Shown: positions 1 to 7,202 of the stretch, piece by piece | Layout: each line of letters begins with the position of its first letter | How positions within the stretch are numbered: the stretch's first letter is position 1 | Assembly (NCBI GenBank): GCA_041742235.1 | Contig: JBGSJA010000261.1 | Coordinates: 1 to 9,711 of the forward strand | Direction of reading: 5' to 3' | DNA length: 9,711 nt | Source of the DNA: BOKV01 sp041742235 | GTDB lineage: Bacteria; Pseudomonadota; Alphaproteobacteria; Rhizobiales; Rhizobiaceae | The notes under the pieces: model-generated | What the model was told of the DNA's origin: nothing | Databases searched by the model: none | What the model saw: only the letters and a program-made list of their open reading frames with translations | Made by a program: the position numbers and the translations under genes

Positions 1-1
1 C

Positions 2-292
2 GAGGAAGTCGCCGAACTCGCCTTCAACCCGGCGCTGCTCAAGAAGGTGGACGAACTCGAACTGTCGGTCCGTTCGGCAAACTGCCTGAAGAACGACAAC
101 ATCGTCTATATCGGCGACCTCATCCAGAAGACGGAAGCCGAGATGCTGCGCACGCCGAACTTCGGCCGCAAGTCGCTGAACGAGATCAAGGAAGTGCTCG
201 CCGGCATGGGCCTGCATCTGGGCATGGAAGTGCCCGCATGGCCGCCGGAGAACATCGAAGACCTCGCCAAGCGCTACGAAGACCAGTATTGA
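2..292 (+). CDS. rpoA: RNA polymerase alpha subunit, C-terminal domain (5' end outside window)
   Basis: The last 96 codons of the alpha subunit are present; the N-terminal assembly domain lies outside the window. Alpha nucleates core RNA polymerase assembly, and this C-terminal domain binds UP-element DNA and activators. The sequence shows the helix-hairpin-helix signatures of the family: VRSANCLK, then YIGDL, then GRKSLNEIKEVL, ending in a WPPENIED tail. These line up with the E. coli segment holding the DNA-contacting Arg265, Asn268, Cys269, Lys298 and Ser299, and the equivalent residues are present. An in-frame GTG at 47 is not the true start, because coding continues upstream to the window edge. 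rplQ follows after 85 bp, the usual order at the end of the ribosomal alpha operon. Confidence 0.97.
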   Translation, partial: EEVAELAFNPALLKKVDELELSVRSANCLKNDNIVYIGDLIQKTEAEMLRTPNFGRKSLNEIKEVLAGMGLHLGMEVPAWPPENIEDLAKRYEDQY

Positions 293-297
293 GGCGC

Positions 298-317
298 GAG
301 GCCGGGCAACCGGCCTC
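298..317 (+). promoter_or_regulatory. rpoA-rplQ intercistronic hairpin with GCAA tetraloop
   Basis: A perfect 8-bp inverted repeat (GAGGCCGG at 298-305, CCGGCCTC at 310-317) encloses a GCAA loop, which belongs to the very stable GNRA tetraloop class. No U-run follows, so it is not a classical intrinsic terminator. It begins 5 nt after the rpoA stop codon and lies 60 nt before the rplQ start. As RNA it could mark a processing site, protect the rpoA 3' end or tune readthrough into rplQ. The structure is seen in the sequence; any function is inference. Confidence 0.55.
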
Positions 318-377
318 CTGCCGCGACGAACCGGATTTGAGCGGCGCATCGCCGCCGCAACATGAAAGGAGAGCGCC

Positions 378-803
378 ATGCGCCACCAGAAACAGGGCCG
401 CAAGCTCAATCGTACGGCCAGCCACCGCAAGGCAATGTTCGCCAACATGGCAGCATCGCTGATCGAGCACGAGCAGATCGTGACCACGCTTCCCAAGGCA
501 AAGGACCTTCGTCCGATCGCCGAGAAGCTGATCACGCTCGGCAAGCGTGGCGATCTTCATGCCCGCAGGCTGGCGATCTCGCAGATCAAGGATGTCGAGC
601 AGGTCAAGAAGCTGTTCGAGGTCTTGGGCCCGCGCTACAAGGACCGCAATGGCGGCTATTGCCGGGTGCTGAAGGCCGGCTTCCGTTTCGGCGACAACGC
701 TCCGCTCGCCGTGATCGAATTCGTCGATCGCGACGTTGAAGCCAAGGGCGCCGGCGATCGCGCCCGCGTTGCTGCACAGGAAGCCGAGGCGGCCGAGGCC
801 TGA
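378..803 (+). CDS. rplQ: 50S ribosomal protein L17 (bL17)
   Basis: This 141-aa protein is a component of the large ribosomal subunit near the polypeptide exit region. Its N-terminus, MRHQKQGRKLNRTASHRKAM, is the conserved RNA-binding start of bL17. LPKAKDLRPIAEKLITLGKRGD and the later RNGGYCRVLK and GFRFGDNAPLAVIE stretches are also typical. E. coli L17 is 127 aa; the extra length here is an Ala/Glu-rich C-terminal tail (AAQEAEAAEA), common in alphaproteobacteria. The ATG at 378 is preceded by a strong Shine-Dalgarno sequence, AAAGGAGA at 365-372. It is the last gene of the alpha operon and is followed by an intrinsic terminator 31 nt after the stop. Confidence 0.98.
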   Translation: MRHQKQGRKLNRTASHRKAMFANMAASLIEHEQIVTTLPKAKDLRPIAEKLITLGKRGDLHARRLAISQIKDVEQVKKLFEVLGPRYKDRNGGYCRVLKAGFRFGDNAPLAVIEFVDRDVEAKGAGDRARVAAQEAEAAEA

Positions 804-833
804 GCCTCATACCGCTGATGCGTGAATTTCAGG

Positions 834-859
834 ACCGGGGCCGCAAGCCCCGGTTTTTT
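834..859 (+). terminator. Rho-independent terminator after rplQ
   Basis: ACCGGGGC (834-841) and GCCCCGGT (847-854) form an 8-bp GC-rich stem around a 5-nt loop (CGCAA). A run of six T residues (854-859) begins at the stem base. This is a textbook intrinsic terminator ending the rpoA-rplQ transcript. An open frame from a GTG at 822 runs through it into the downstream protease, which argues that this GTG is not the protease start. Confidence 0.9.
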
Positions 860-885
860 GTTGGTCAGGCGGTTAGCGTGGCGTC

Positions 886-907
886 AAAAACGGATTTTGC
901 CGTTTTT
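886..907. terminator. A-rich/T-rich hairpin, possible second or bidirectional terminator
   Basis: AAAAACGG (886-893) and CCGTTTTT (900-907) pair perfectly over 8 bp around a 6-nt loop (ATTTTG). With A residues on the 5' arm and T residues on the 3' arm, it has terminator-like symmetry on both strands, but only three GC pairs make the core weak. It lies 27 nt after the stronger rplQ terminator and 85 nt before the protease start. It could be a backup terminator or an operator-type palindrome in the protease upstream region. The stem is directly visible; the role is inference. Confidence 0.4.
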
Positions 908-992
908 CCCGCTATGTTGTATCAGCCATGCTGCGCGCGCCTGCTACAAGGGCAGCGGACATAGCCATAGCGAACCGATCCGGAGAACTCCT

Positions 993-2537
<1,545 letters not shown>

Positions 2538-2546
2538 TCGGACATC

Positions 2547-3857
2547 ATGGACGATCTGTTCGGCAAGCCCGGTAGCGCCGCCGGCAAGGGGTACAGGCCG
2601 CTGGCCGACCGCCTGCGGCCTCGACGCCTCGCCGACGTGGTCGGCCAGGAGCACCTGACCGGGGAGGGCGGCGCGCTGACGCGGATGATCCGCTCCGGCA
2701 GCCTTGGCAGCCTTGTCTTCTGGGGGCCGCCGGGAACCGGCAAGACGACCGTCGCCCGGCTGCTGGCCGATGAGACCAATCTTGCCTTCGAGCAGATTTC
2801 GGCGATCTTTTCGGGCGTCGCCGATCTCAAGAAGGTGTTCGAGGGCGCGCGCATCCGCCGCCAGGGCGGCAGGCAGACACTGCTCTTCGTCGATGAGATT
2901 CACCGCTTCAACCGCGCCCAGCAGGACAGCTTCCTGCCTGTCATGGAGGACGGCACGATCGTTCTCGTCGGCGCGACGACGGAGAACCCGTCCTTCGAAC
3001 TCAATGCGGCACTATTGTCGCGCGCCAATGTACTGACCTTCAAGCCGCTGGCATCCGAGGCGCTGGCAAGCCTGATGGAGCGCGCGGAAGCGCAGACCGG
3101 CAAGCCGCTGCCGCTCGACAAGGATGCGCGCGCTTCGCTCATCCGCATGGCCGATGGCGACGGCCGCGCGGTGCTGTCGCTGGCCGAGGAAATCTGGCGC
3201 ACCGCCGGGGAGGGGGAGACCTTCGGCGCGGAGCAACTGCAATCGATCCTGCAGCGCAGGGCGCCGATCTATGACAAGGGCCAGGACGGCCACTACAACC
3301 TCATCAGCGCCTTGCACAAATCCGTTCGCGGATCGGATCCGGACGCGGCGCTCTACTATCTTTGCCGCATGCTCGATGCCGGCGAGGACCGGCGCTTCAT
3401 TGCGCGCAGGCTGATGCGTATGGCCAGCGAGGATATCGGCAATGCCGATCCGCAGGCGTTGGCGATGGTCAATGCTGCCCGCGAGGCCTGGGATTTCCTT
3501 GGCCCTCCCGAGGGCGAACTGGCATTGGCGCAGGCGGCGGTCTATCTTGCCACCGCGCCTAAATCGAACGCGGTCTATACGGCATTCAAGGCCGCAATGG
3601 CGGCGGCGAAGGAGCATGGCTCGCTTTTGCCGCCCAAGCATATTCTCAACGCGCCAACGAAGCTGATGGCGGGTGAGGGTTACGGCGCGGGCTATCAATA
3701 CGACCATGACCAGCCGGACGCATTTTCCGGCCAGGACTACTTCCCCACGCAAATGGGACGCCGGCAGTTCTACGACCCGCCGGAGCGCGGCTTTGAGCGC
3801 GAAATACGAAAGCGCCTCGAATATTGGGAAAAATTGCGCCAGCAGCAGCGCAAATAG
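2547..3857 (+). CDS. rarA: Replication-associated recombination protein A (AAA+ ATPase)
   Basis: A 436-aa cytoplasmic AAA+ ATPase of the RarA/MgsA/WRNIP1 family, which acts at stalled replication forks and interacts with SSB (E. coli RarA is 447 aa). Visible motifs are Walker A GPPGTGKT (60-67), Walker B LLFVDEIH (112-119), sensor 1 GATTENP (142-148) and a likely arginine finger in LLSR (156-159). The N-terminal PLADRLRPRRLADVVGQEHL is the family hallmark. The C-terminal half contains the tetramerisation region typical of the family (GSDPDAALYYLCRML, RRLMRMASEDIGNADPQAL). The ATG at 2547 lies 9 bp after the protease stop, and AGGTGA at 2532-2537, overlapping that stop, can serve as ribosome binding site. 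This fits translation as a downstream operon partner. No oddities seen. Confidence 0.97.
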   Translation: MDDLFGKPGSAAGKGYRPLADRLRPRRLADVVGQEHLTGEGGALTRMIRSGSLGSLVFWGPPGTGKTTVARLLADETNLAFEQISAIFSGVADLKKVFEGARIRRQGGRQTLLFVDEIHRFNRAQQDSFLPVMEDGTIVLVGATTENPSFELNAALLSRANVLTFKPLASEALASLMERAEAQTGKPLPLDKDARASLIRMADGDGRAVLSLAEEIWRTAGEGETFGAEQLQSILQRRAPIYDKGQDGHYNLISALHKSVRGSDPDAALYYLCRMLDAGEDRRFIARRLMRMASEDIGNADPQALAMVNAAREAWDFLGPPEGELALAQAAVYLATAPKSNAVYTAFKAAMAAAKEHGSLLPPKHILNAPTKLMAGEGYGAGYQYDHDQPDAFSGQDYFPTQMGRRQFYDPPERGFEREIRKRLEYWEKLRQQQRK

Positions 3858-3873
3858 CCCGGGCGCCTGCCCT

Positions 3874-3904
3874 TTGATCGGCATCAATGCGCGACTTCTA
3901 TACA
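3874..3904 (+). promoter_or_regulatory. Possible promoter upstream of the small exported protein
   Basis: TTGATC at 3874-3879 and TATACA at 3899-3904 resemble -35 and -10 elements, but the 19-nt spacer is longer than ideal. The stretch lies in the 85-bp gap between rarA and the next gene, one of the most AT-rich parts of the window. It is a weak match only, and transcription could equally continue from rarA. Confidence 0.25.
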
Positions 3905-3942
3905 TCCTTGATGTTGTAAACTAACATTGATGGGAGAAAGAA

Positions 3943-4224
3943 ATGCGACTCCTTCCAATTCTCACCGCCCTCCAGTTGGCGTTGGCCGCGCCCGCTGTCG
4001 GCCAGACTGCTGATCCGGCATGGCTGGACGACCTGTCCTCGCAGATCGAGGGCAAGGAGCAATGCAAGGTCGCGTATCTCATCAGGGTTCGCGAGGGCGA
4101 TCTTGGCGGCAAGAAAACCTATGAGGCGCGTGTCCAATGTGTTGATGGAAGGATGTTCGACGCCCAGCGCATCGGCGATACTGAACCCTTCACTTTCAAG
4201 GCTTGCGAAATCCAGGTGTGCTGA
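3943..4224 (+). CDS. Small exported protein with four cysteines, function unknown
   Basis: A 93-aa protein I do not recognise. The first 20 residues (MRLLPILTALQLALAAPAVG) look like a Sec signal peptide, with likely cleavage near Gly20-Gln21, leaving a mature protein of about 73 residues. Cysteines at 41, 66, 88 and 93 all lie in the mature part, enough for two disulfides if it is periplasmic; two sit in the C-terminal KACEIQVC. The ATG at 3943 has a good Shine-Dalgarno sequence (GGGAG near 3932-3936). The codons look native (GC-rich third positions), and the gene sits 15 bp before the HemG-like gene, with which it is probably co-transcribed. A functional link between the two is inference only. 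Confidence 0.82.
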   Translation: MRLLPILTALQLALAAPAVGQTADPAWLDDLSSQIEGKEQCKVAYLIRVREGDLGGKKTYEARVQCVDGRMFDAQRIGDTEPFTFKACEIQVC

Positions 4225-4239
4225 AGCGAGGAGGACGAA

Positions 4240-4788
4240 ATGATAATCCTGATTGCCTATGCAACAGTGGAAGGGCAGACGGCGCATATTGCCGACCGGA
4301 TTGCCGAGCAGATTGAGGCGGCGGGCCATCAGGTCATACTCGCAGATTTGTCGCAGCCCGGATTCGGCCTGCCGGCAGGCATAGAGGCGACCATTCTATG
4401 CGCGCCGATTCACGCCGGGCGATACCCGCCGGCAATGATCCGGTTCGTCCAGGACTGGAAGTCGGAGCTTCAGGCGATGCCGACGGCGCTTGTCACCGTC
4501 TCGCTCGCGATTGCCAGCGAGCACGAGGAGGAGCGGGCGGAGGCGATGAGCTACCCTGAAAGGCTGCGCGCCGAGACGGGTTTTCAGGCCACAGTCATGC
4601 ACCACGCGGCGGGCGCGCTCAAATATATCGAATATGATTTCTTCAAGCGCTGGATGCTGCGGCGCATCGCCGAAAAGGCAGGCGGGCCGGTCGATACCTC
4701 GCGCGACCATGAACTTACCGACTGGACTGCGGTGAGTGCATTTGTGCGTTCCTTCCTTGCGCAGGCAGGCAGGGAGGCCGTTGCCTGA
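4240..4788 (+). CDS. HemG-like flavodoxin-domain protein (protoporphyrinogen oxidase family)
   Basis: A 182-aa flavodoxin-fold protein resembling E. coli HemG, the quinone-dependent FMN enzyme that oxidises protoporphyrinogen IX to protoporphyrin IX late in heme synthesis. YATVEGQT (7-14) matches the FMN phosphate-binding loop. APIHAGRYPPA (55-65) matches the second flavin loop (HemG: ASIRYGHYHSA). A charged stretch at about 92-112 sits where HemG has its characteristic insert, and AGAL (124-127) followed by GGPVDTSRDHELTDW (148-162) mirrors HemG's AGALRY...GGETDTRKEVVYTDW. The length equals that of HemG (about 181 aa). A strong ribosome binding site, GAGGAGGA, precedes the ATG. Alphaproteobacteria generally use HemJ for this step, so this copy may be auxiliary or have another substrate. 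The family call is firm; the reaction in this organism is not established, so no symbol is given. Confidence 0.85.
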   Translation: MIILIAYATVEGQTAHIADRIAEQIEAAGHQVILADLSQPGFGLPAGIEATILCAPIHAGRYPPAMIRFVQDWKSELQAMPTALVTVSLAIASEHEEERAEAMSYPERLRAETGFQATVMHHAAGALKYIEYDFFKRWMLRRIAEKAGGPVDTSRDHELTDWTAVSAFVRSFLAQAGREAVA

Positions 4789-4839
4789 CGCTTGTCCGGT
4801 GCTCTTTCTTCGCGAGCCGAAACCGTCTATCAGACCGCA

Positions 4840-5214
4840 ATGACCCATATTCTGCTCGTTGCGGCAGGCGGCGGCATCGGCGCCGCGCTGCGCCACCTCG
4901 CCAACCTCGCCGCCCTGCGGCTCCTCGGCCCGGGATTTCCCTGGAGCACGCTGTTCGTCAACATTGCCGGCTCGCTGGCAATGGGGCTGGTGGTCGGCTG
5001 GCTCGCCCGCCGCGGCGGCACGCAAGAAATGCGGCTGTTCCTGGCAACGGGAATACTGGGCGGTTTCACAACCTTTTCCGCATTCTCGCTGGATTTCGCG
5101 GCGCTTTGGGAACGCGGCGCGATTGCTGCCGCGTTCGGCTATGCGCTTTCAAGCGTGGCCCTTTCCATTGCAGCGGTTTTCGCGGGGCTGTGGCTGATGC
5201 GGGCAGCAGCATGA
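4840..5214 (+). CDS. crcB: Fluoride channel CrcB/Fluc
   Basis: A 124-aa inner-membrane protein of the Fluc family, which exports fluoride as an antiparallel dimer. Family signatures are in order: GGGIGAALRH (10-19), STLFVNIAGS (36-45, with the pore-lining Asn41) and GGFTTFSAF (74-82), whose phenylalanines form the ion path and whose backbone holds the central sodium. Four hydrophobic segments are visible. The start was placed at ATG 4840 from family length and N-terminal pattern; a longer frame from TTG 4792 would add 16 non-conserved residues. Neither start has a strong Shine-Dalgarno sequence, so translation may be coupled to the upstream gene, whose stop is 51 bp away. Its own stop overlaps the next start as ATGA. 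No fluoride riboswitch is recognisable in the short upstream gap. Confidence 0.95.
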   Translation: MTHILLVAAGGGIGAALRHLANLAALRLLGPGFPWSTLFVNIAGSLAMGLVVGWLARRGGTQEMRLFLATGILGGFTTFSAFSLDFAALWERGAIAAAFGYALSSVALSIAAVFAGLWLMRAAA

Positions 5215-6203
5215 ACGCCGTCGAAAACATTGCCGTTGCCGCAGACGAAACCGGCATGCGCCTCGACCGCTGGTTCAAGTCGCATTATCCCGGCCTCGGT
5301 TTCGGGCAATTGCAAAAACTGTTGCGCTCGGGCCAGATCCGCGTCGATGGCGGCCGCGTCAAGACCGACACGCGCCTTTCTCCGGGCCAGAGCGTACGCA
5401 TCCCGCCGGCGGTGACCGCGCTCAAGGGCGAAACGGCCCTTGCCGGAAAGCCGGTGACGGCGGGCACCATGCGCGGGCAGGGCGATGCCGAAGTGCTGCG
5501 CGCCATGCTGCTGCACGAAGACAAGAAGGTTTTTGTTTTCAACAAGCCCGCCGGCCTTGCCGTGCAGGGCGGCTCGGGCCTGGTGCGCCATGTCGACGCC
5601 ATGCTGGAAGCGCTGCGCAACGAAAAAGGCGAAAAGCCCCGCCTCGTCCACCGTCTCGACCGTGACACGTCGGGCGTGCTTGTCGTTGCCCGCACGCGGG
5701 GCGCGGCGGAGGCGCTGGCGAAATCGTTCCGCACGCGCGATACGCAGAAGATCTACTGGGCGATCTGCCGCGGCGTGCCGTCGAAGCCGCAAGGCCGCAT
5801 TTCGACCTGGCTGGTCAAGGAAAAGACCGAGGACGGCGACAAGATGCGCGTCGCCAAACACGGCGAACCCGATGCCGACCACTCGGAAACACACTACCGA
5901 ATCATCGACATCGCCGCGCAGAATTTGAGCTGGCTCGAATTGAAGCCGGTAACCGGCCGCACGCATCAGCTTCGCGTCCACACCGCGCATATCGGGCACC
6001 CGATCATTGGTGATCCCAAATATTTCAACATCGAGAACTGGGAGTTTCCCGGCGGCATCCAGAAACGGCTTCACCTCCACGCCCGCCGCATCGTCATTCC
6101 CCATCCCGATGGCGGCGTGCTGGATGTCACGGCGCCGCTGCCGCCCCATATGGAGCAGACGTTCAACCTGCTGGGCCTCGACGAGCGCTCGGCGGACGAG
6201 TGA
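5211..6203 (+). CDS. rluC: RluA-family 23S rRNA pseudouridine synthase, RluC-like
   Basis: A 330-aa RNA-modifying enzyme that isomerises uridines in 23S rRNA. An N-terminal S4 RNA-binding domain (about 16-78, with RLDRWFKSHYPGLGFGQLQK and the GQIRVDGGRVK turn) is followed by the catalytic domain. The catalytic motif HRLDRDTSG (147-155) holds Asp150, and HRLDRDTSGVLVVAR matches the E. coli RluC version closely. PVTGRTHQLRVH and HPIIGDPKY further on are family hallmarks. The ATG at 5211 overlaps the crcB stop by 4 nt; a longer frame from 5106 would read through crcB and is rejected. Tight overlap suggests translational coupling. RluC (U955, U2504 and U2580 in E. coli) is the best match; RluD-type specificity cannot be fully excluded. 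Confidence 0.92.
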   Translation: MNAVENIAVAADETGMRLDRWFKSHYPGLGFGQLQKLLRSGQIRVDGGRVKTDTRLSPGQSVRIPPAVTALKGETALAGKPVTAGTMRGQGDAEVLRAMLLHEDKKVFVFNKPAGLAVQGGSGLVRHVDAMLEALRNEKGEKPRLVHRLDRDTSGVLVVARTRGAAEALAKSFRTRDTQKIYWAICRGVPSKPQGRISTWLVKEKTEDGDKMRVAKHGEPDADHSETHYRIIDIAAQNLSWLELKPVTGRTHQLRVHTAHIGHPIIGDPKYFNIENWEFPGGIQKRLHLHARRIVIPHPDGGVLDVTAPLPPHMEQTFNLLGLDERSADE

Positions 6204-6215
6204 CGGAGTTGATAG

Positions 6216-6986
6216 ATGCGCGACATTCTCGAAGAACTGGGCGAGGGCAACGACCCTTACCGCCAGGTGCAGAAGGCGATGCGCACGCCGCTGCCGAAGC
6301 GCTTCTACAAGGATGTCACCACCGGGCCCTCAGAACACGGCTTCACCATTTTGCTCGACGGCAAGCCGGTCCGCACCCCGGCACGCAACCTGCTTGAATT
6401 GCCGACGCAGGAAGCCGCACAGGTCGTCGCGTCCGAGTTCGCTGCGCAGACCGAAGAGATCAATCCGGCGCTGATGCCGGCCACGCGGCTCGCCAACACG
6501 GTGATCGACGGCATCGCGCCCGACCCGCAGCCGATCCTCGAAGACATCGTTCGCTTCGCCGGCTCCGACCTTCTTTGCTATCGCGCCAGCACGCCGCGCG
6601 AACTGGTGGAGCGCCAGGCAGCCCATTGGGACAAGGTCATAGATTGGTACCGCGACGCGCACGGCGCCAATTTCATCCTTGCCGAAGGGGTGATGCACGT
6701 TGCCCAGCCGCGCGAAGCGATGGCCGTTTTCAGCGCGATCGCCAACCGGCACGCCGATCCGTTCCGGCTCGGCTGCATCCATATGTTCGCGACACTCACC
6801 GGCTCGGCGATGCTGGCCCTGGCCATCGCCGAAGGCTTCGTGACCGTGGACGAAGCGTGGCAGGCAGCCAGTGTCGACGAGGACTGGAACGTGGCGCATT
6901 GGGGCGAGGATGCAGAGGCCAGGCAGCGGCGGGAAGCGCGCCGCAGCGAGATGGATGCCGCCGGACGGCTGCTGGCAGCGTTGTGA
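6216..6986 (+). CDS. ATP12-family F1-ATPase assembly chaperone
   Basis: A 256-aa protein of the ATP12 family. In mitochondria Atp12 binds the F1 alpha subunit and promotes F1 assembly; alphaproteobacteria carry the bacterial homologues. Recognisable blocks are KRFYKDV (28-34), LLDGKPVRTPARNLLELPT (46-64), the INPALMPATRLANTVID stretch (82-98), DLLCYRASTPRELVERQAAHWD (118-139) and DEDWNVAHWGEDAEARQRRE (221-240), the last being the most conserved C-terminal block. The ATG at 6216 follows the pseudouridine synthase stop by 12 bp, with ACGGAG at 6203-6208 as ribosome binding site, so it belongs to the same run as crcB and rluC. No truncation or unusual codon use is seen. Confidence 0.95.
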   Translation: MRDILEELGEGNDPYRQVQKAMRTPLPKRFYKDVTTGPSEHGFTILLDGKPVRTPARNLLELPTQEAAQVVASEFAAQTEEINPALMPATRLANTVIDGIAPDPQPILEDIVRFAGSDLLCYRASTPRELVERQAAHWDKVIDWYRDAHGANFILAEGVMHVAQPREAMAVFSAIANRHADPFRLGCIHMFATLTGSAMLALAIAEGFVTVDEAWQAASVDEDWNVAHWGEDAEARQRREARRSEMDAAGRLLAAL

Positions 6987-7018
6987 TTTCCCCGATATGC
7001 CAGTGGCTTGGCTGTGGA

Positions 7019-7036
7019 ACCGGAATCACCGGAATC
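7019..7036 (+). repeat. Tandem 9-bp direct repeat
   Basis: ACCGGAATC occurs twice back to back (7019-7027 and 7028-7036), 33 bp after the ATP12-family stop. It has only two copies and no partner elsewhere that I noticed. It may be a slippage product or half-sites for a regulator. The rest of the 216-bp spacer (6987-7202) holds no open frame with a good start signal and no convincing terminator. Confidence 0.5.
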
Positions 7037-7103
7037 TGTTTCTCAACACGTTGAATCAGAACATTGCCCGTGGGCATCCGGTGGCCCGGAACAGCGCAAC
7101 GAG

Positions 7104-7157
7104 TTAACCCCGTCTTCACCATCTTCCTTTGCGGAAACCTAAATTCTGCGCTGTAAC
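7104..7157 (+). promoter_or_regulatory. Candidate promoter region with CtrA-like site upstream of the 344-aa gene
   Basis: TTAA-N7-TTCAC at 7104-7119 differs by one base from the known CtrA consensus TTAA-N7-TTAAC. It lies just upstream of a weak promoter-like pair: TTGCGG (7129-7134) and TGTAAC (7152-7157), with a 17-nt spacer. This would start transcription about 40 nt before the ATG at 7203. Both matches are degenerate, and such near-matches are expected by chance within about 10 kb, so this is suggestive only. Confidence 0.25.
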
Positions 7158-7202
7158 CTTCAGGCATTGTTGTGTGCCCATGAGAGCAGAGGCCGAAAGC
7201 CA

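Noticed and set aside
3861..3875. Terminator after rarA (GGGC-GCCT-GCCC-TTT)
   Set aside because: A 4-bp stem and three T residues are too weak to call.
3012..3905. Minus-strand open frame of 297 codons opposite rarA
   Set aside because: Shadow of rarA, with no recognisable motif and no sensible start context.
4789..4839. Fluoride riboswitch upstream of crcB
   Set aside because: The gap is only 51 bp, and the conserved pseudoknot elements of the crcB motif are not recognisable.
5139..6149. Minus-strand open frame of 336 codons opposite the pseudouridine synthase
   Set aside because: It is antisense to an intact RluC-like enzyme with full motifs; the His/Arg/Ala-rich translation is a shadow.
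7068..7079. TGCCC-GT-GGGCA palindrome in the spacer after the ATP12 gene
   Set aside because: A short stem with a 2-nt loop and no T-run; likely chance in GC-rich DNA.
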